DNA of 9,080 bases from Chitinophagaceae bacterium (GCA_008080615.1 VIKJ01000074.1:1-9080); one strand, 5' to 3'. Counted from the first letter of the stretch, positions 1-7,123 are shown. The notes: generated by a model from the sequence alone, not told the origin. Translations and numbers: made by a program.

Positions 1-909
1 TGTAGAAATATTTCCGATAATGATCCATTGGATGATATAGATAATGGTCACGTTCTTCCCCATCCATCTAATCAATTTAAATACAATTGTATTACCCAAG
101 TAATGATTGATTTCATTTACAAAGAATGCATGGCCCATAACAAATGCAATCACCCAAATAAAAAAAAGAATTCCGTGATGATAATAACTAAGTAGGTTAG
201 AAGATATGTTTAAACCATAATCGAAAGTGAATGAGAGGAATAGTAATAAAATACCTGCAATCAATAACTTATCATTCTTGGTGTATAAAACCTTTAAGTT
301 ATTCCGTTGGTTAATATGATGAAACGCTATTCCAGTAAGCGGATATGCTAGCCAAGGGAATAGAGGAAAATAAGACCAGTCGGTACTGCCATATACATAA
401 GCTGTAATATACTTTCCAGTATTACTATTGGGTAAAGAAGCATTGAGTAATTGCGATATAACAATAACAATTACTATACTTATTAAAGTGATAGGCAAAC
501 TTTTCTCTAGTATTTTTCTTATTCCAACAATTACCAATATACTCAAGCCTGCAAACTGTAATATGTCTACTCCAAATAAATAGGGGAATGGATCAATATT
601 AAACCTTCCATTGTTAATTCCAATCAATAAATTAGCATTCAATGCAATGTTTAAAAATATACCGGCTGCAAATATTTGAATGCCCCTATTGATTAATTGT
701 TGGGTAGTTTTTTTAGAATCTGCTAAAAAATATCCCAGCATAATCATGAAAACAGGTGCTACAGGCGGGCCTCCAAGAAATAAGGATAGCTTTCCTCCAT
801 GGCTGTTAAATATAGAGTTGCTGGCAAAATTTTCCAGTATATGTACCTGAATCATTAATACAACAGCAATACCTTTTAATAAGTCGGCCATTGGGGTTCT
901 TGAAGTCAT
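1..909 (-). CDS. Polytopic membrane acyltransferase-like protein (DUF1624/HGSNAT-like), N-terminal 303 residues, cut by left edge
   Basis: The frame is open from the ATG at 907-909 down to base 1, so the C-terminus lies outside the window. The 303 visible residues are strongly hydrophobic, with about eight to nine membrane helices. The N-terminus (residues 8-27, DLLKGIAVVLMIQVHILENF) follows the 'DllRGiavllMi..H' opening of the heparan-alpha-glucosaminide N-acetyltransferase-like (DUF1624) and acyltransferase-3 families, with His23 in the usual place. The stretch GGPPVAPVFMIMLGYFLA (46-63) followed by RG-I (75-77) and FGVDILQFAGLS (112-123) favours DUF1624. Such proteins move acyl groups across the membrane onto glycans; the substrate here is unknown. 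An in-frame TAA lies four codons upstream, so the start is the ATG at 909 or the Met7 codon at 891. It is transcribed divergently from the next gene. The family is an inference from motif pattern; acyltransferase-3 is the alternative. Confidence 0.65.
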   Translation of the reverse strand, partial: MTSRTPMADLLKGIAVVLMIQVHILENFASNSIFNSHGGKLSLFLGGPPVAPVFMIMLGYFLADSKKTTQQLINRGIQIFAAGIFLNIALNANLLIGINNGRFNIDPFPYLFGVDILQFAGLSILVIVGIRKILEKSLPITLISIVIVIVISQLLNASLPNSNTGKYITAYVYGSTDWSYFPLFPWLAYPLTGIAFHHINQRNNLKVLYTKNDKLLIAGILLLFLSFTFDYGLNISSNLLSYYHHGILFFIWVIAFVMGHAFFVNEINHYLGNTIVFKLIRWMGKNVTIIYIIQWIIIGNIST

Positions 910-1006
910 AAACTGGTTAGTTATTACTAAAAATACTACAAATAATAATACCGTTTTGAGGGTATATAAGTTTACTATCTACTTATTACTTTTAAAAAAA
1001 AATAAA
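910..1006. promoter_or_regulatory. Divergent intergenic region (97 bp)
   Basis: This AT-rich gap separates the leftward membrane protein from the rightward secreted orphan, so promoters for both should lie here. I see a -7-like box TAAGTTTA at 967-974 (7 of 8 matches to the Bacteroidota TAnnTTTG element) but no TTG-type -33 element at the right spacing. A weak inverted repeat (TTAGT at 917-921, ACTAA at 926-930) is also present. No element is convincing; the promoter role is inferred from gene orientation. Confidence 0.3.
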
Positions 1007-1489
1007 ATGAAACCGATAATCTTAATTGGGATTCTTTGTATGTATGTAAATTTTGGAATTGCTCAAAATTCTGAATTCGGAAAACAAGTGGTTAAATTGG
1101 GTTTGCCAACGAATACTAAGGCATATGAAGAGGCTGAGGCAGAATGGACAAGAAAATACGCCTATTCTGTAATGGTAGGAACTAGTAAGCTTTCTGCAGC
1201 AACAGGGGTGAGTGGTTTTAAAATAAAGGACGATGATATTAGAATTGTAGGATTTCTTCATCGTTTCAGTAAAATTGAGTATGATCAAATTTATGTAGAA
1301 ACCAAAAGGGATGGCATTGTATTGGATTCACAAATTTTAAGAGGTAGAAGCATTAATGCAAGTTGGAAAGATTTTTATATTAAGTTGAAGGAAGTGGTTT
1401 TTAGTGATCAATACCTGATTTCGGTCTATTCATATCCGGATAAAATATTTCTTGGGAAGAAGAAATTTTATATTAAAAAAGAAATTTAG
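1007..1489 (+). CDS. Secreted protein of unknown function, 160 aa
   Basis: I do not recognise a family. The ATG at 1007 is chosen because it begins a clean signal peptide (MKPIILIGILCMYVNFGIA, then Gln20), whereas the frame's upstream TTG at 956 would add 17 residues (including YLLLLKKNK) before it. Cleavage at Ala19-Gln20 leaves a mature product of about 141 residues. It starts with a charged, helix-prone stretch (about 25-50, with EEAEAEW) and continues as alternating hydrophobic/polar segments typical of beta strands (about 75-155), ending in a basic KKKFYIKKEI tail. It has no cysteine in the mature part and no catalytic motif that I can see. It stands alone, with 94 bp before the next gene and a possible weak hairpin after it. 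Periplasmic or extracellular location is inferred from the signal peptide. Confidence 0.75.
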   Translation: MKPIILIGILCMYVNFGIAQNSEFGKQVVKLGLPTNTKAYEEAEAEWTRKYAYSVMVGTSKLSAATGVSGFKIKDDDIRIVGFLHRFSKIEYDQIYVETKRDGIVLDSQILRGRSINASWKDFYIKLKEVVFSDQYLISVYSYPDKIFLGKKKFYIKKEI

Positions 1490-1512
1490 TAAAGTTTAAT
1501 TGCTTCTTAAAA

Positions 1513-1530
1513 ATACCCTATTAAGGGTAT
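1513..1530 (+). terminator. Short hairpin after the secreted orphan gene, possible terminator
   Basis: A perfect 7-bp inverted repeat, ATACCCT (1513-1519) and AGGGTAT (1524-1530), encloses a four-base ATTA loop 23 bases past the TAG stop. A T-rich stretch (1539-1550) begins about nine bases beyond the stem rather than directly after it, so it is a poor match to a classical intrinsic terminator. It could instead be a protein-binding palindrome upstream of the gene at 1584. Confidence 0.35.
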
Positions 1531-1583
1531 AGCTATCATTTTTGGTTTTTATAATTTAGATTTTTTAAACTAATTGCGTTTTT

Positions 1584-2978
1584 ATGAAAAAATATCTTTT
1601 ATTAATTCTAATATTTTCATTTGTTGTGATAATTCAAGCTCAATCACAACAAAAGCCTTTATCTGTTGAAGCATTGAATAAAAAAATAACCCAACAAATT
1701 GCAGATGGTAAATATGCTGAGGCCATCACAACCTGTAATTTGGTAATTGCTAGGCAACCTAAAGATTCTATAACAATTATGGTACGTAGTTCTCTCAAAG
1801 CACGATTGGGTAAGAATGATGAAGCAATTGCAGATATTAAAAAAAGTATTAAGAACAAGGATTCTGCAGCTAGTGTTATTGCATATTTGCCATTATTGGC
1901 CGAATTTTATCGTTCCAATAAATCTGGAGAATATTATTATAAAGCAGCTATTGCTTATGCACCTAAATTAGGCTTACCCTATTTTTTATATGGTGGTGAA
2001 TTGTCTGAAAATGGCGATCATAAAAAAGCTATGGAGTACGTTGGAATAGGTTATCCTTTATTGTCTTTAAATGAACAAAAGAATTTTATAGACACGTATG
2101 CTCAAATCTACTATGCTGCTGGTTCTACTAAAGAAGCGTATGCTATTTTAGATAGTGTAATTAAGGAAGGCACCAATAATCACGAAGTTTATATTCGGTA
2201 TTTAATATTTCTTAGAAACGATAAACGTTACCCGGAAGCTATTTCTTTAGCTGATCAACTGTTTGATAAAGACAGTACTGAAGATTATTTATATGCCCGA
2301 TATAAAATTTACAATCAAATGGGCAATCAAGAAATGATTTGTAAAGATGTGGATCTATTGAATAAGTATTTTTCTGGATATGAAAATCTTTTATTGGAAA
2401 AAAAATGCCCAGATGCTAAAGCAGCAATCTTTCCTACTATAACTACAACGTATGTATTTGAAGTAACTACGCTCAAAAGCGTATATAACTTCAACATTAC
2501 CAATCCAAAAGTAAATATGAGCAATGAAATTTCTTTTAATTGGAGGATGGAGGCACCTGTAAATAAAAATGGAAATGTAATTATATCAAAAGAAGCAGTT
2601 AATTCAGCACATGCATTATTAAATAGTTTTTCAGCAGGCGAGCTCTATAGTACCGATAAAACTTCAGTTTGGGTTAGTAATGCCGTTTTTCAACAAATAA
2701 AAAATGATGGATCAACTTTGATAAAATCGGGTAATGGAGCACCCAAAAAATTCACAGTTATAAATGACGTGGAAGCCATGAGTACAGAATCTTTAGTTGC
2801 AATGAATAGAGATGTTAATTTGGGTATGAAATGGTTAAATGTTATTCATATCAAATCGGAAGATGGTAGGGAAGAATTTTGGATAAATGATGACCCTCAA
2901 AATCCGATTATTACCAAAATGGTATTGGGTGATACTGGTATGTCTGTTGAACTAACAGAGATTAAAACTAAGCAATAG
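1584..2978 (+). CDS. Secreted TPR-repeat protein with uncharacterised beta-rich C-terminal domain, 464 aa
   Basis: Residues 1-19 are a signal peptide ending in Ala19-Gln20. Residues about 28-265 form tetratricopeptide-type helical pairs; the clearest are at 28-61 (ITQQIADGKYAEAITTCNLV), 62-95 (LGKNDEAIADIKKSI), 170-200 (GSTKEAYAILDSVI) and 203-236 (DKRYPEAISLADQLF). The last repeat carries Cys253 and Cys275 spaced as in the 'CKD...GY......C' ending seen in many Bacteroidota TPR proteins, where the pair may form a disulfide. Residues about 290-464 are a separate beta-rich domain ending in FWINDDPQNPIITKMVL, reminiscent of exported domains in the phylum but not assignable. TPR regions bind other proteins, so a scaffold role in the periplasm or on the outer membrane is likely. 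The stop codon shares one base with the next gene's GTG, indicating translational coupling. Confidence 0.85.
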   Translation: MKKYLLLILIFSFVVIIQAQSQQKPLSVEALNKKITQQIADGKYAEAITTCNLVIARQPKDSITIMVRSSLKARLGKNDEAIADIKKSIKNKDSAASVIAYLPLLAEFYRSNKSGEYYYKAAIAYAPKLGLPYFLYGGELSENGDHKKAMEYVGIGYPLLSLNEQKNFIDTYAQIYYAAGSTKEAYAILDSVIKEGTNNHEVYIRYLIFLRNDKRYPEAISLADQLFDKDSTEDYLYARYKIYNQMGNQEMICKDVDLLNKYFSGYENLLLEKKCPDAKAAIFPTITTTYVFEVTTLKSVYNFNITNPKVNMSNEISFNWRMEAPVNKNGNVIISKEAVNSAHALLNSFSAGELYSTDKTSVWVSNAVFQQIKNDGSTLIKSGNGAPKKFTVINDVEAMSTESLVAMNRDVNLGMKWLNVIHIKSEDGREEFWINDDPQNPIITKMVLGDTGMSVELTEIKTKQ

Positions 2979-4117
2979 TGAAAAGTTTCCTGTTTTTTTT
3001 ATGTTTAGTTTTGCTTACACTTTCTTGTAATGAGCGGTATAGCAAAAAAAATAATTTTACTGTTTCTGTAGAATTACAAGAGCATGAGTTGGAACGTAAA
3101 CGTTTGCTGATTCAAGAAAAGTTTCATTTTAGTGATTTATATGATTTTACAGAAGGATTAGCCGTATTTAAAACTGATTCAACTGTGGGTGCTATAGATA
3201 CTGCTGGAAATATAGTCTTTTCTATAAAAGGTGCTATATCATTAAGTCCATTTCATTTTGGATTTGCTGTGTTAACATATCAAGGAGAATTACAAACAAA
3301 AGCATTTGTAAATAAAATAGGCAAAATAATATACGTTGGAACTGATCATGGCCTACTGCATTTAGATCCTTTTGACAATTTTGGATATTCTTTTGTTATA
3401 GATAAAAATAATAGGAGAGGGTTAATTGACACTTTATTTAAAACCGTAATTGTACCTAATTTTGATGACATATTTGTTATTGGGAAAAATAGATTTCACG
3501 TAATTAATTCATTTAAGAGTGCAATTATTGATCAAACGGGTAAGTTCTTAGTTGACTATAAATTTAGTAATATTGAATATTTTACCCCTGATTATAAAAT
3601 GATTGCAAAAACTAATAATCAATTTGGTATTTATGACTCTACGGGTTTATTGATAAGTTTATTTGATTGCGATGATTTAATTTATACTGGCGGTTTAATT
3701 GCAGTAAAAAAATCGGATAAAAAAGGGGCTCCTCAATGGGGTTATGCAGATACAGCTGGTAAAATAGTTATTCCATATGGAAAATACAACGATTGTAGCA
3801 GCTTTAGTAATGGCTTAGCAATGGTTTATAACGAACAGATTGATAAGACTAATCCCAATTATTATAGTAAACAAGTTGGTTTTATTGATATAACTGGTAA
3901 AGAGAAAATACCCCTAGAATATGAAGATGGTTTTTCTTTTCGAGAGGGAGTTGCCCTTGTAAAGAAAAATAGAAAATGGGGATATATTGATACATCAGGT
4001 AAAGTAGTATTAGATTTTATTTATGATAAAGCTGATTTTTTTTATAAAGGTTTTGCTAATGTTGTTCAAAATGGTAAAAGCATAACAATTGATCAAAAAG
4101 GTCAACCCTTATTTTAA
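2978..4117 (+). CDS. WG-repeat protein, probable lipoprotein, GTG start, 379 aa
   Basis: The start is the GTG at 2978-2980, which overlaps the previous stop in TAGTG. It is supported because it begins a short lipoprotein-type signal (MKSFLFFLCLVLLTLSC), with Cys17 as the lipidated residue; Thr at -3 makes the lipobox imperfect. The rest is built from WG beta-repeats (WG_beta_rep family) in which a 'GyiDt.Gk.vip..y....F..GlA.V' pattern recurs. The clearest copies start at about 254 (WGYADTAGKIVIP), 300 (GFIDITGKEKIPLEYED) and 334 (WGYIDTSGKVVL); earlier copies at about 58-85 and 145-225 are diverged. WG proteins are common at the Bacteroidota surface and have no defined enzymatic role; binding or scaffolding is the usual guess. 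It is the middle gene of the 1584-4586 operon. Confidence 0.85.
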   Translation: MKSFLFFLCLVLLTLSCNERYSKKNNFTVSVELQEHELERKRLLIQEKFHFSDLYDFTEGLAVFKTDSTVGAIDTAGNIVFSIKGAISLSPFHFGFAVLTYQGELQTKAFVNKIGKIIYVGTDHGLLHLDPFDNFGYSFVIDKNNRRGLIDTLFKTVIVPNFDDIFVIGKNRFHVINSFKSAIIDQTGKFLVDYKFSNIEYFTPDYKMIAKTNNQFGIYDSTGLLISLFDCDDLIYTGGLIAVKKSDKKGAPQWGYADTAGKIVIPYGKYNDCSSFSNGLAMVYNEQIDKTNPNYYSKQVGFIDITGKEKIPLEYEDGFSFREGVALVKKNRKWGYIDTSGKVVLDFIYDKADFFYKGFANVVQNGKSITIDQKGQPLF

Positions 4118-4130
4118 GTATTTTATAGTA

Positions 4131-4586
4131 ATGAAAACGTATCATTTAATATATTCGGAACCTTCTAAAGTATATCATCTTGTTGCATTAACATCATTGA
4201 TATTCATTGAATTTCTATTACTTACATTATATACATTTAAAGTAAATTACTTTATTCCAACATGGGTAATCATATTTTGCTTTTTAATTGTCTATGTAGG
4301 AATAATATTTTATTTGAAAAGAAAGATTTTATCAGTTGAGTGTGAAGCAACCAAAACTGATAGAGGAATATTAATTGAGTTAAGTAGAACAAATTTCTTG
4401 TATACAAAAAAGGAAATAATTCTTAGTATCAATGCAATTAAACAAATTACAAGCAATACAGATCCAACTACTCACCAAATTTGTTATTTTCTGATCAATT
4501 TTATTGACCGGGCAAATAAAGTAAAACTTGGGTATCCAAAAAGTAAGCACCCAATTGATATGACTGATTTTTCAAATATAATTTGA
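4131..4586 (+). CDS. Small membrane protein with N-terminal two-helix hairpin, 151 aa
   Basis: I do not recognise a named family. The ATG at 4131 is preferred over an in-frame TTG at 4089 that would lie inside the preceding gene. Two transmembrane helices are evident, at about residues 15-36 (HLVALTSLIFIEFLLLTLY) and 42-62 (IPTWVIIFCFLIVYVGIIFYL), followed by KRK and a soluble C-terminal domain of about 88 residues with mixed strand and helix character. The positive-inside rule (KRK after helix 2) suggests that both termini face the cytoplasm. A hairpin followed by a small beta-rich domain recalls bacterial PH-like membrane proteins, but this is only a shape resemblance. It starts 13 bases after the WG-repeat gene and closes the operon, just before a strong hairpin. 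Confidence 0.75.
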   Translation: MKTYHLIYSEPSKVYHLVALTSLIFIEFLLLTLYTFKVNYFIPTWVIIFCFLIVYVGIIFYLKRKILSVECEATKTDRGILIELSRTNFLYTKKEIILSINAIKQITSNTDPTTHQICYFLINFIDRANKVKLGYPKSKHPIDMTDFSNII

Positions 4587-4590
4587 TATA

Positions 4591-4617
4591 ATTACCTGGT
4601 ATTATATACCAAGTAAT
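4591..4617 (+). terminator. 12-bp near-perfect hairpin closing the TPR/WG operon
   Basis: ATTACCTGGTAT (4591-4602) pairs with ATACCAAGTAAT (4606-4617) across a three-base TAT spacer, with a single mismatch (C4596 against A4612). It begins four bases after a TGA stop and 38 bases before the kinase start. The following sequence is AT-rich but not a clean T-run. An intrinsic terminator is the simplest reading; a regulator-binding palindrome in the kinase leader is the alternative. Confidence 0.5.
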
Positions 4618-4654
4618 GTTTATATTTATTTATTGCTGCAATTGAAAATGAATC

Positions 4655-6106
4655 ATGAAAACCATTAGCTCTCTTTTTTTAGCCTTTTTATTTATTTGTA
4701 ATTTAACTGCACAAAACAAGTTAGACAGCCTTGAATTTTATAATCAGAATAGTACTGATACCATTCGTCTAAATAAGTTAATTAATTATTGCTTTACACA
4801 TATTGAAGAAATACCAGATGAGGCTTTTTTATACTCTCAAAAAGCTATTTTTAAAAGTAAAGAATTAAATTCATTTTCTTGTGAAGCAAGGGCAAATACT
4901 AATTTAGGCGCTATAGAAGCTTTAAGAGGAAACTATTCTCAAGCTTTAAAATATTATTTAGAAAGTCTTGCTTTATGGGAAAAGCTGAAGGGGTATCGTG
5001 GAATTTTATTGAGTAAGAATAATATAGCTCAAGTATATGGATATTTAAAAAAAACCGACCTGGAATACCAGTTTTTGAAAGAAGCAGAAACCATTGCTCA
5101 ACAATATGCTTTCACAGATGAATTAGGACTAATAAAAACAAATCTTGCTATTTTTTATACGAATACAGGCGATTTTCGAAGGGCATTTAAGGAACAATCT
5201 GAGGCAATTTTGATTTATAGAAAAGTAAATAACTTTTCACAAATTTCCATTGGATATAGTAATGCAGGAGCTATTTTATTTTATTTAAATAAAATAGATA
5301 GTGCTATTTTATATTACCAAAAGTCGAAAGATTTAGGTGAAAAGATGAATAATAAAAAAGCAATTGCTTTAAGCTTTGCTAATTTGGCCGAAGCTTTTCA
5401 AAAAAAAGGAAATATTGATACAGCTACTCAGTATTATTTAAAGGCAATTGAAATTTCAAAATCAATTGGATTAAAAGATATTCTTTTATTTAGTTACGAC
5501 CAATTAACATCTATTTATAAAAGCAATAAAAATTATGATAAAGCCTTTGAGTATATCAATTTAAAGCAAGTTATAAAAGACTCTATTTTTAATAGTAATG
5601 CTTCAAAGCAATTGGCTGAATTACAAACTAAGTACAATACTGATAAAAAAAATCATACTATAATAGAACAGGACTTGCAAATTAAAAATCAACAATATTG
5701 GCTAATCGTAACTATTATTTCATTCATTTTTTTGTTATTACTTATATTTTCAATTATACGTTGGTCTAAGTTAAAACAGGAAGCCAAAAATTTACAAAGT
5801 ATGCGGGTTAAAGATGATCTTGCTACTAAAGCTATTCTTGCTGCCGAAGAAAATGAGAGAAAAAGAATTGCTTTAGAGCTGCATGATGGCGTTGGTCAAA
5901 TGATTAGTGTTGCGAAAATGAATCTTAGTGCAATATCACATGACTTCGATTTTTTAAATAATGATCAAAAATTACAATTTGACAAAGCAATTTCCTTGGT
6001 AGACCAAAGTTGTGCTGAAGTAAGAAATGTTTCTCACTTAATGATGCCTATTGCATCTTTGAAATCAGGTTTGAGTTTTGCAGTTAAAAGTTTTTTAGAT
6101 AAATAA
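4655..6106 (+). CDS. TPR sensor histidine kinase, frameshifted: sensor, membrane and DHp part (483 aa)
   Basis: This is the front part of a hybrid periplasmic-TPR / HisKA_3 histidine kinase, a Bacteroidota class. A signal peptide (1-19, cleavage before Gln20) is followed by about six TPR repeats (about 77-112, 116-152, 156-192, 196-232, 236-272, 276-309), a short coiled stretch (315-347), one transmembrane helix (348-370) and a cytoplasmic linker. The phospho-acceptor helix reads ERKRIALELHDGVGQMIS with His410, the NarX/DesK-type dimerisation box. The frame ends at TAA 6104-6106, straight after the DHp helices. The ATP-binding domain is encoded next in the -1 frame (see the 6103-6444 entry), so this product alone could accept phosphate but not make it. 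Restoring one A in the run at 6101-6103 would give a normal 596-aa kinase. The TPRs probably bind a periplasmic partner; no ligand can be named. Confidence 0.85.
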   Translation: MKTISSLFLAFLFICNLTAQNKLDSLEFYNQNSTDTIRLNKLINYCFTHIEEIPDEAFLYSQKAIFKSKELNSFSCEARANTNLGAIEALRGNYSQALKYYLESLALWEKLKGYRGILLSKNNIAQVYGYLKKTDLEYQFLKEAETIAQQYAFTDELGLIKTNLAIFYTNTGDFRRAFKEQSEAILIYRKVNNFSQISIGYSNAGAILFYLNKIDSAILYYQKSKDLGEKMNNKKAIALSFANLAEAFQKKGNIDTATQYYLKAIEISKSIGLKDILLFSYDQLTSIYKSNKNYDKAFEYINLKQVIKDSIFNSNASKQLAELQTKYNTDKKNHTIIEQDLQIKNQQYWLIVTIISFIFLLLLIFSIIRWSKLKQEAKNLQSMRVKDDLATKAILAAEENERKRIALELHDGVGQMISVAKMNLSAISHDFDFLNNDQKLQFDKAISLVDQSCAEVRNVSHLMMPIASLKSGLSFAVKSFLDK

Positions 6107-6444
6107 ATTTATATACATCTGGTATTGACCAAAGTATTGATATCAACATAGAAACAGTTGTATACAGAGTTTTACAAGAGGCTGTAACCAATGTTGTAAA
6201 GCATGCAAAAGCTACTCAGTTAGATATTTCAATAGTTTTTGAAAATAATTTTTTAAGTGCTACTATAGAAGATAATGGAATAGGTTTTAATTTAGAGGAT
6301 ATAGCTGAAAAAGATGGGATTGGATTGCAAAATATTAAAACCCGAATTAACTTTTTACAAGGTACTGTAGAGTGGGATTCTATTAAAGGAAAGGGAACTG
6401 TAATTGTTATCAATATCCCATTTGAAAAATTAGTAATTACTTGA
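6103..6444 (+). pseudogene. Detached HATPase_c domain of the frameshifted kinase
   Basis: Reading from ATA at 6103 gives 113 residues to the TGA at 6442-6444. They contain every landmark of a GHKL ATPase: the N box VLQEAVTNVVKHAKA (bases 6169-6213), G1 DNGIGF, G2 GIGLQNIKTR and G3 GKGT. It joins the preceding frame seamlessly (LDK then INLYTSG), as in intact relatives. No ATG, GTG or TTG occurs in this frame before the N box, so independent translation of a working domain is unlikely. No internal stop is present and all ATP-binding motifs are intact, so the lesion is either very recent or a base-calling error. The receiver gene begins six bases after the stop, as expected for the 3' end of a kinase in an operon. 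Confidence 0.88.
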
Positions 6445-6450
6445 TTTCAA

Positions 6451-6885
6451 ATGATGAATACTAGATCTATTAAAATTGCTATAGTTGATGACCACCAAAT
6501 TGTAATTGATGGCATTTTATCATTGCTGCATAATAACCCTTTGTTTGAGGTAGTAGTTAGCTCTACTTCTGCTTTAGAGATGCTTCAATTACTTAAACTG
6601 CATGAGGTTGATGTATTAATAACAGATATTATGATGCCAGAAATGAGTGGCCAGGATTTGGCAAAATCAGTTAGAAATTCTTTCCCATCAATTAAAATAT
6701 TTGCACTGAGTATGAACGGTCAGGGAGATATTGTAAATGAAATGATTAATGAATCTGATATTGTGGGATATGTTTTAAAAAATATAGGTAAAGAGGAGCT
6801 TTCGGAAGCAATTTGTAAGGTTGCTGCTGGGGGTATATATTTCAGTTCTCCCATTATTGACGTAAAACCAACACCAATAATGTGA
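6451..6885 (+). CDS. NarL-type response regulator, receiver domain only (144 aa), output domain absent
   Basis: The protein is a complete CheY-like receiver: the acidic pair Asp13-Asp14 (IVDDH), phospho-acceptor Asp59 (LITDIMMPEMSG), the switch residue Ser87 (FALSM) and Lys110 (GYVLK). The VDDHQ and GGIYFS patterns are those of NarL/LuxR-type regulators, the usual partners of HisKA_3 kinases. Those are about 205-220 aa with a C-terminal DNA-binding HTH; this one stops after GGIYFSSPIIDVKPTPIM, where the linker would begin. No LuxR-type HTH is readable downstream in the other frames. It may therefore be truncated by deletion or a genuine single-domain receiver. It starts six bases after the kinase frame's TGA. 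A second in-frame ATG at 6454 is equally possible as the start. Its natural kinase is frameshifted, so its phosphorylation in this genome is uncertain. Confidence 0.9.
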   Translation: MMNTRSIKIAIVDDHQIVIDGILSLLHNNPLFEVVVSSTSALEMLQLLKLHEVDVLITDIMMPEMSGQDLAKSVRNSFPSIKIFALSMNGQGDIVNEMINESDIVGYVLKNIGKEELSEAICKVAAGGIYFSSPIIDVKPTPIM

Positions 6886-6922
6886 TTGGAATAATTAAGT
6901 ATGCGTATAAACACAAATTAAT

Positions 6923-7123
6923 TTAATATGGACGCCTATCTTTAAGCGTTTTCATATATAGGGCAATTTCTTTAGCCCCTTGAGTATTTAACTTTCCGGA
7001 ATACCACCAAACAATATTAAATTCAACGGAATCATCTTTAGCACGCTGTTCTATACGATGGGAATTGCCTTTGTGAAAATCATTATAATAGGACATGTAA
7101 AGTAAGCTGTCTGTCTCTTGCAA
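6923..7123 (-). pseudogene. Short minus-strand coding remnant or small ORF, 66 aa
   Basis: No family is recognised. The frame is open from 7144 to the TAA at 6923-6925. It has no ATG at its head: a TTG at 7123 gives 66 residues and the first ATG (7096) gives 57. The composition looks like real protein (FNIVWWYSGKLNTQGAKEIA, then a basic KTLKDRRPY end), with no signal peptide or membrane helix. By hand count 6931-7120 is about 36% G+C, against about 28% in a 60-base sample of the kinase gene (5581-5640). Its opposite orientation, missing clear start and position right after a regulator without an output domain fit the 3' end of a broken gene. A genuine small gene cannot be excluded. Confidence 0.4.

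Noticed and set aside
956..1006. TTG at 956 as start of the secreted orphan
   Set aside because: It would bury the signal peptide 17 residues inside the protein; the ATG at 1007 gives a normal one.
6091..6097. In-frame T TTT TTA heptamer, a classical -1 ribosomal slippery site, just before the kinase frameshift
   Set aside because: The required shift is indeed -1, but slipping here reads AGA and then TAA at 6100-6102, so it ends after one codon and never reaches the ATPase domain. Programmed frameshifting at this site cannot rescue the kinase.
6103..6444. The ATPase domain as a separate, independently started gene
   Set aside because: No ATG, GTG or TTG occurs in its frame before the N box, and the join to the upstream frame is seamless, so a split gene is the better reading.
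6874..6889. CCAAT...ATTGG inverted repeat at the end of the receiver gene as a terminator
   Set aside because: The stem is only five base pairs with a six-base loop and no T-run follows.
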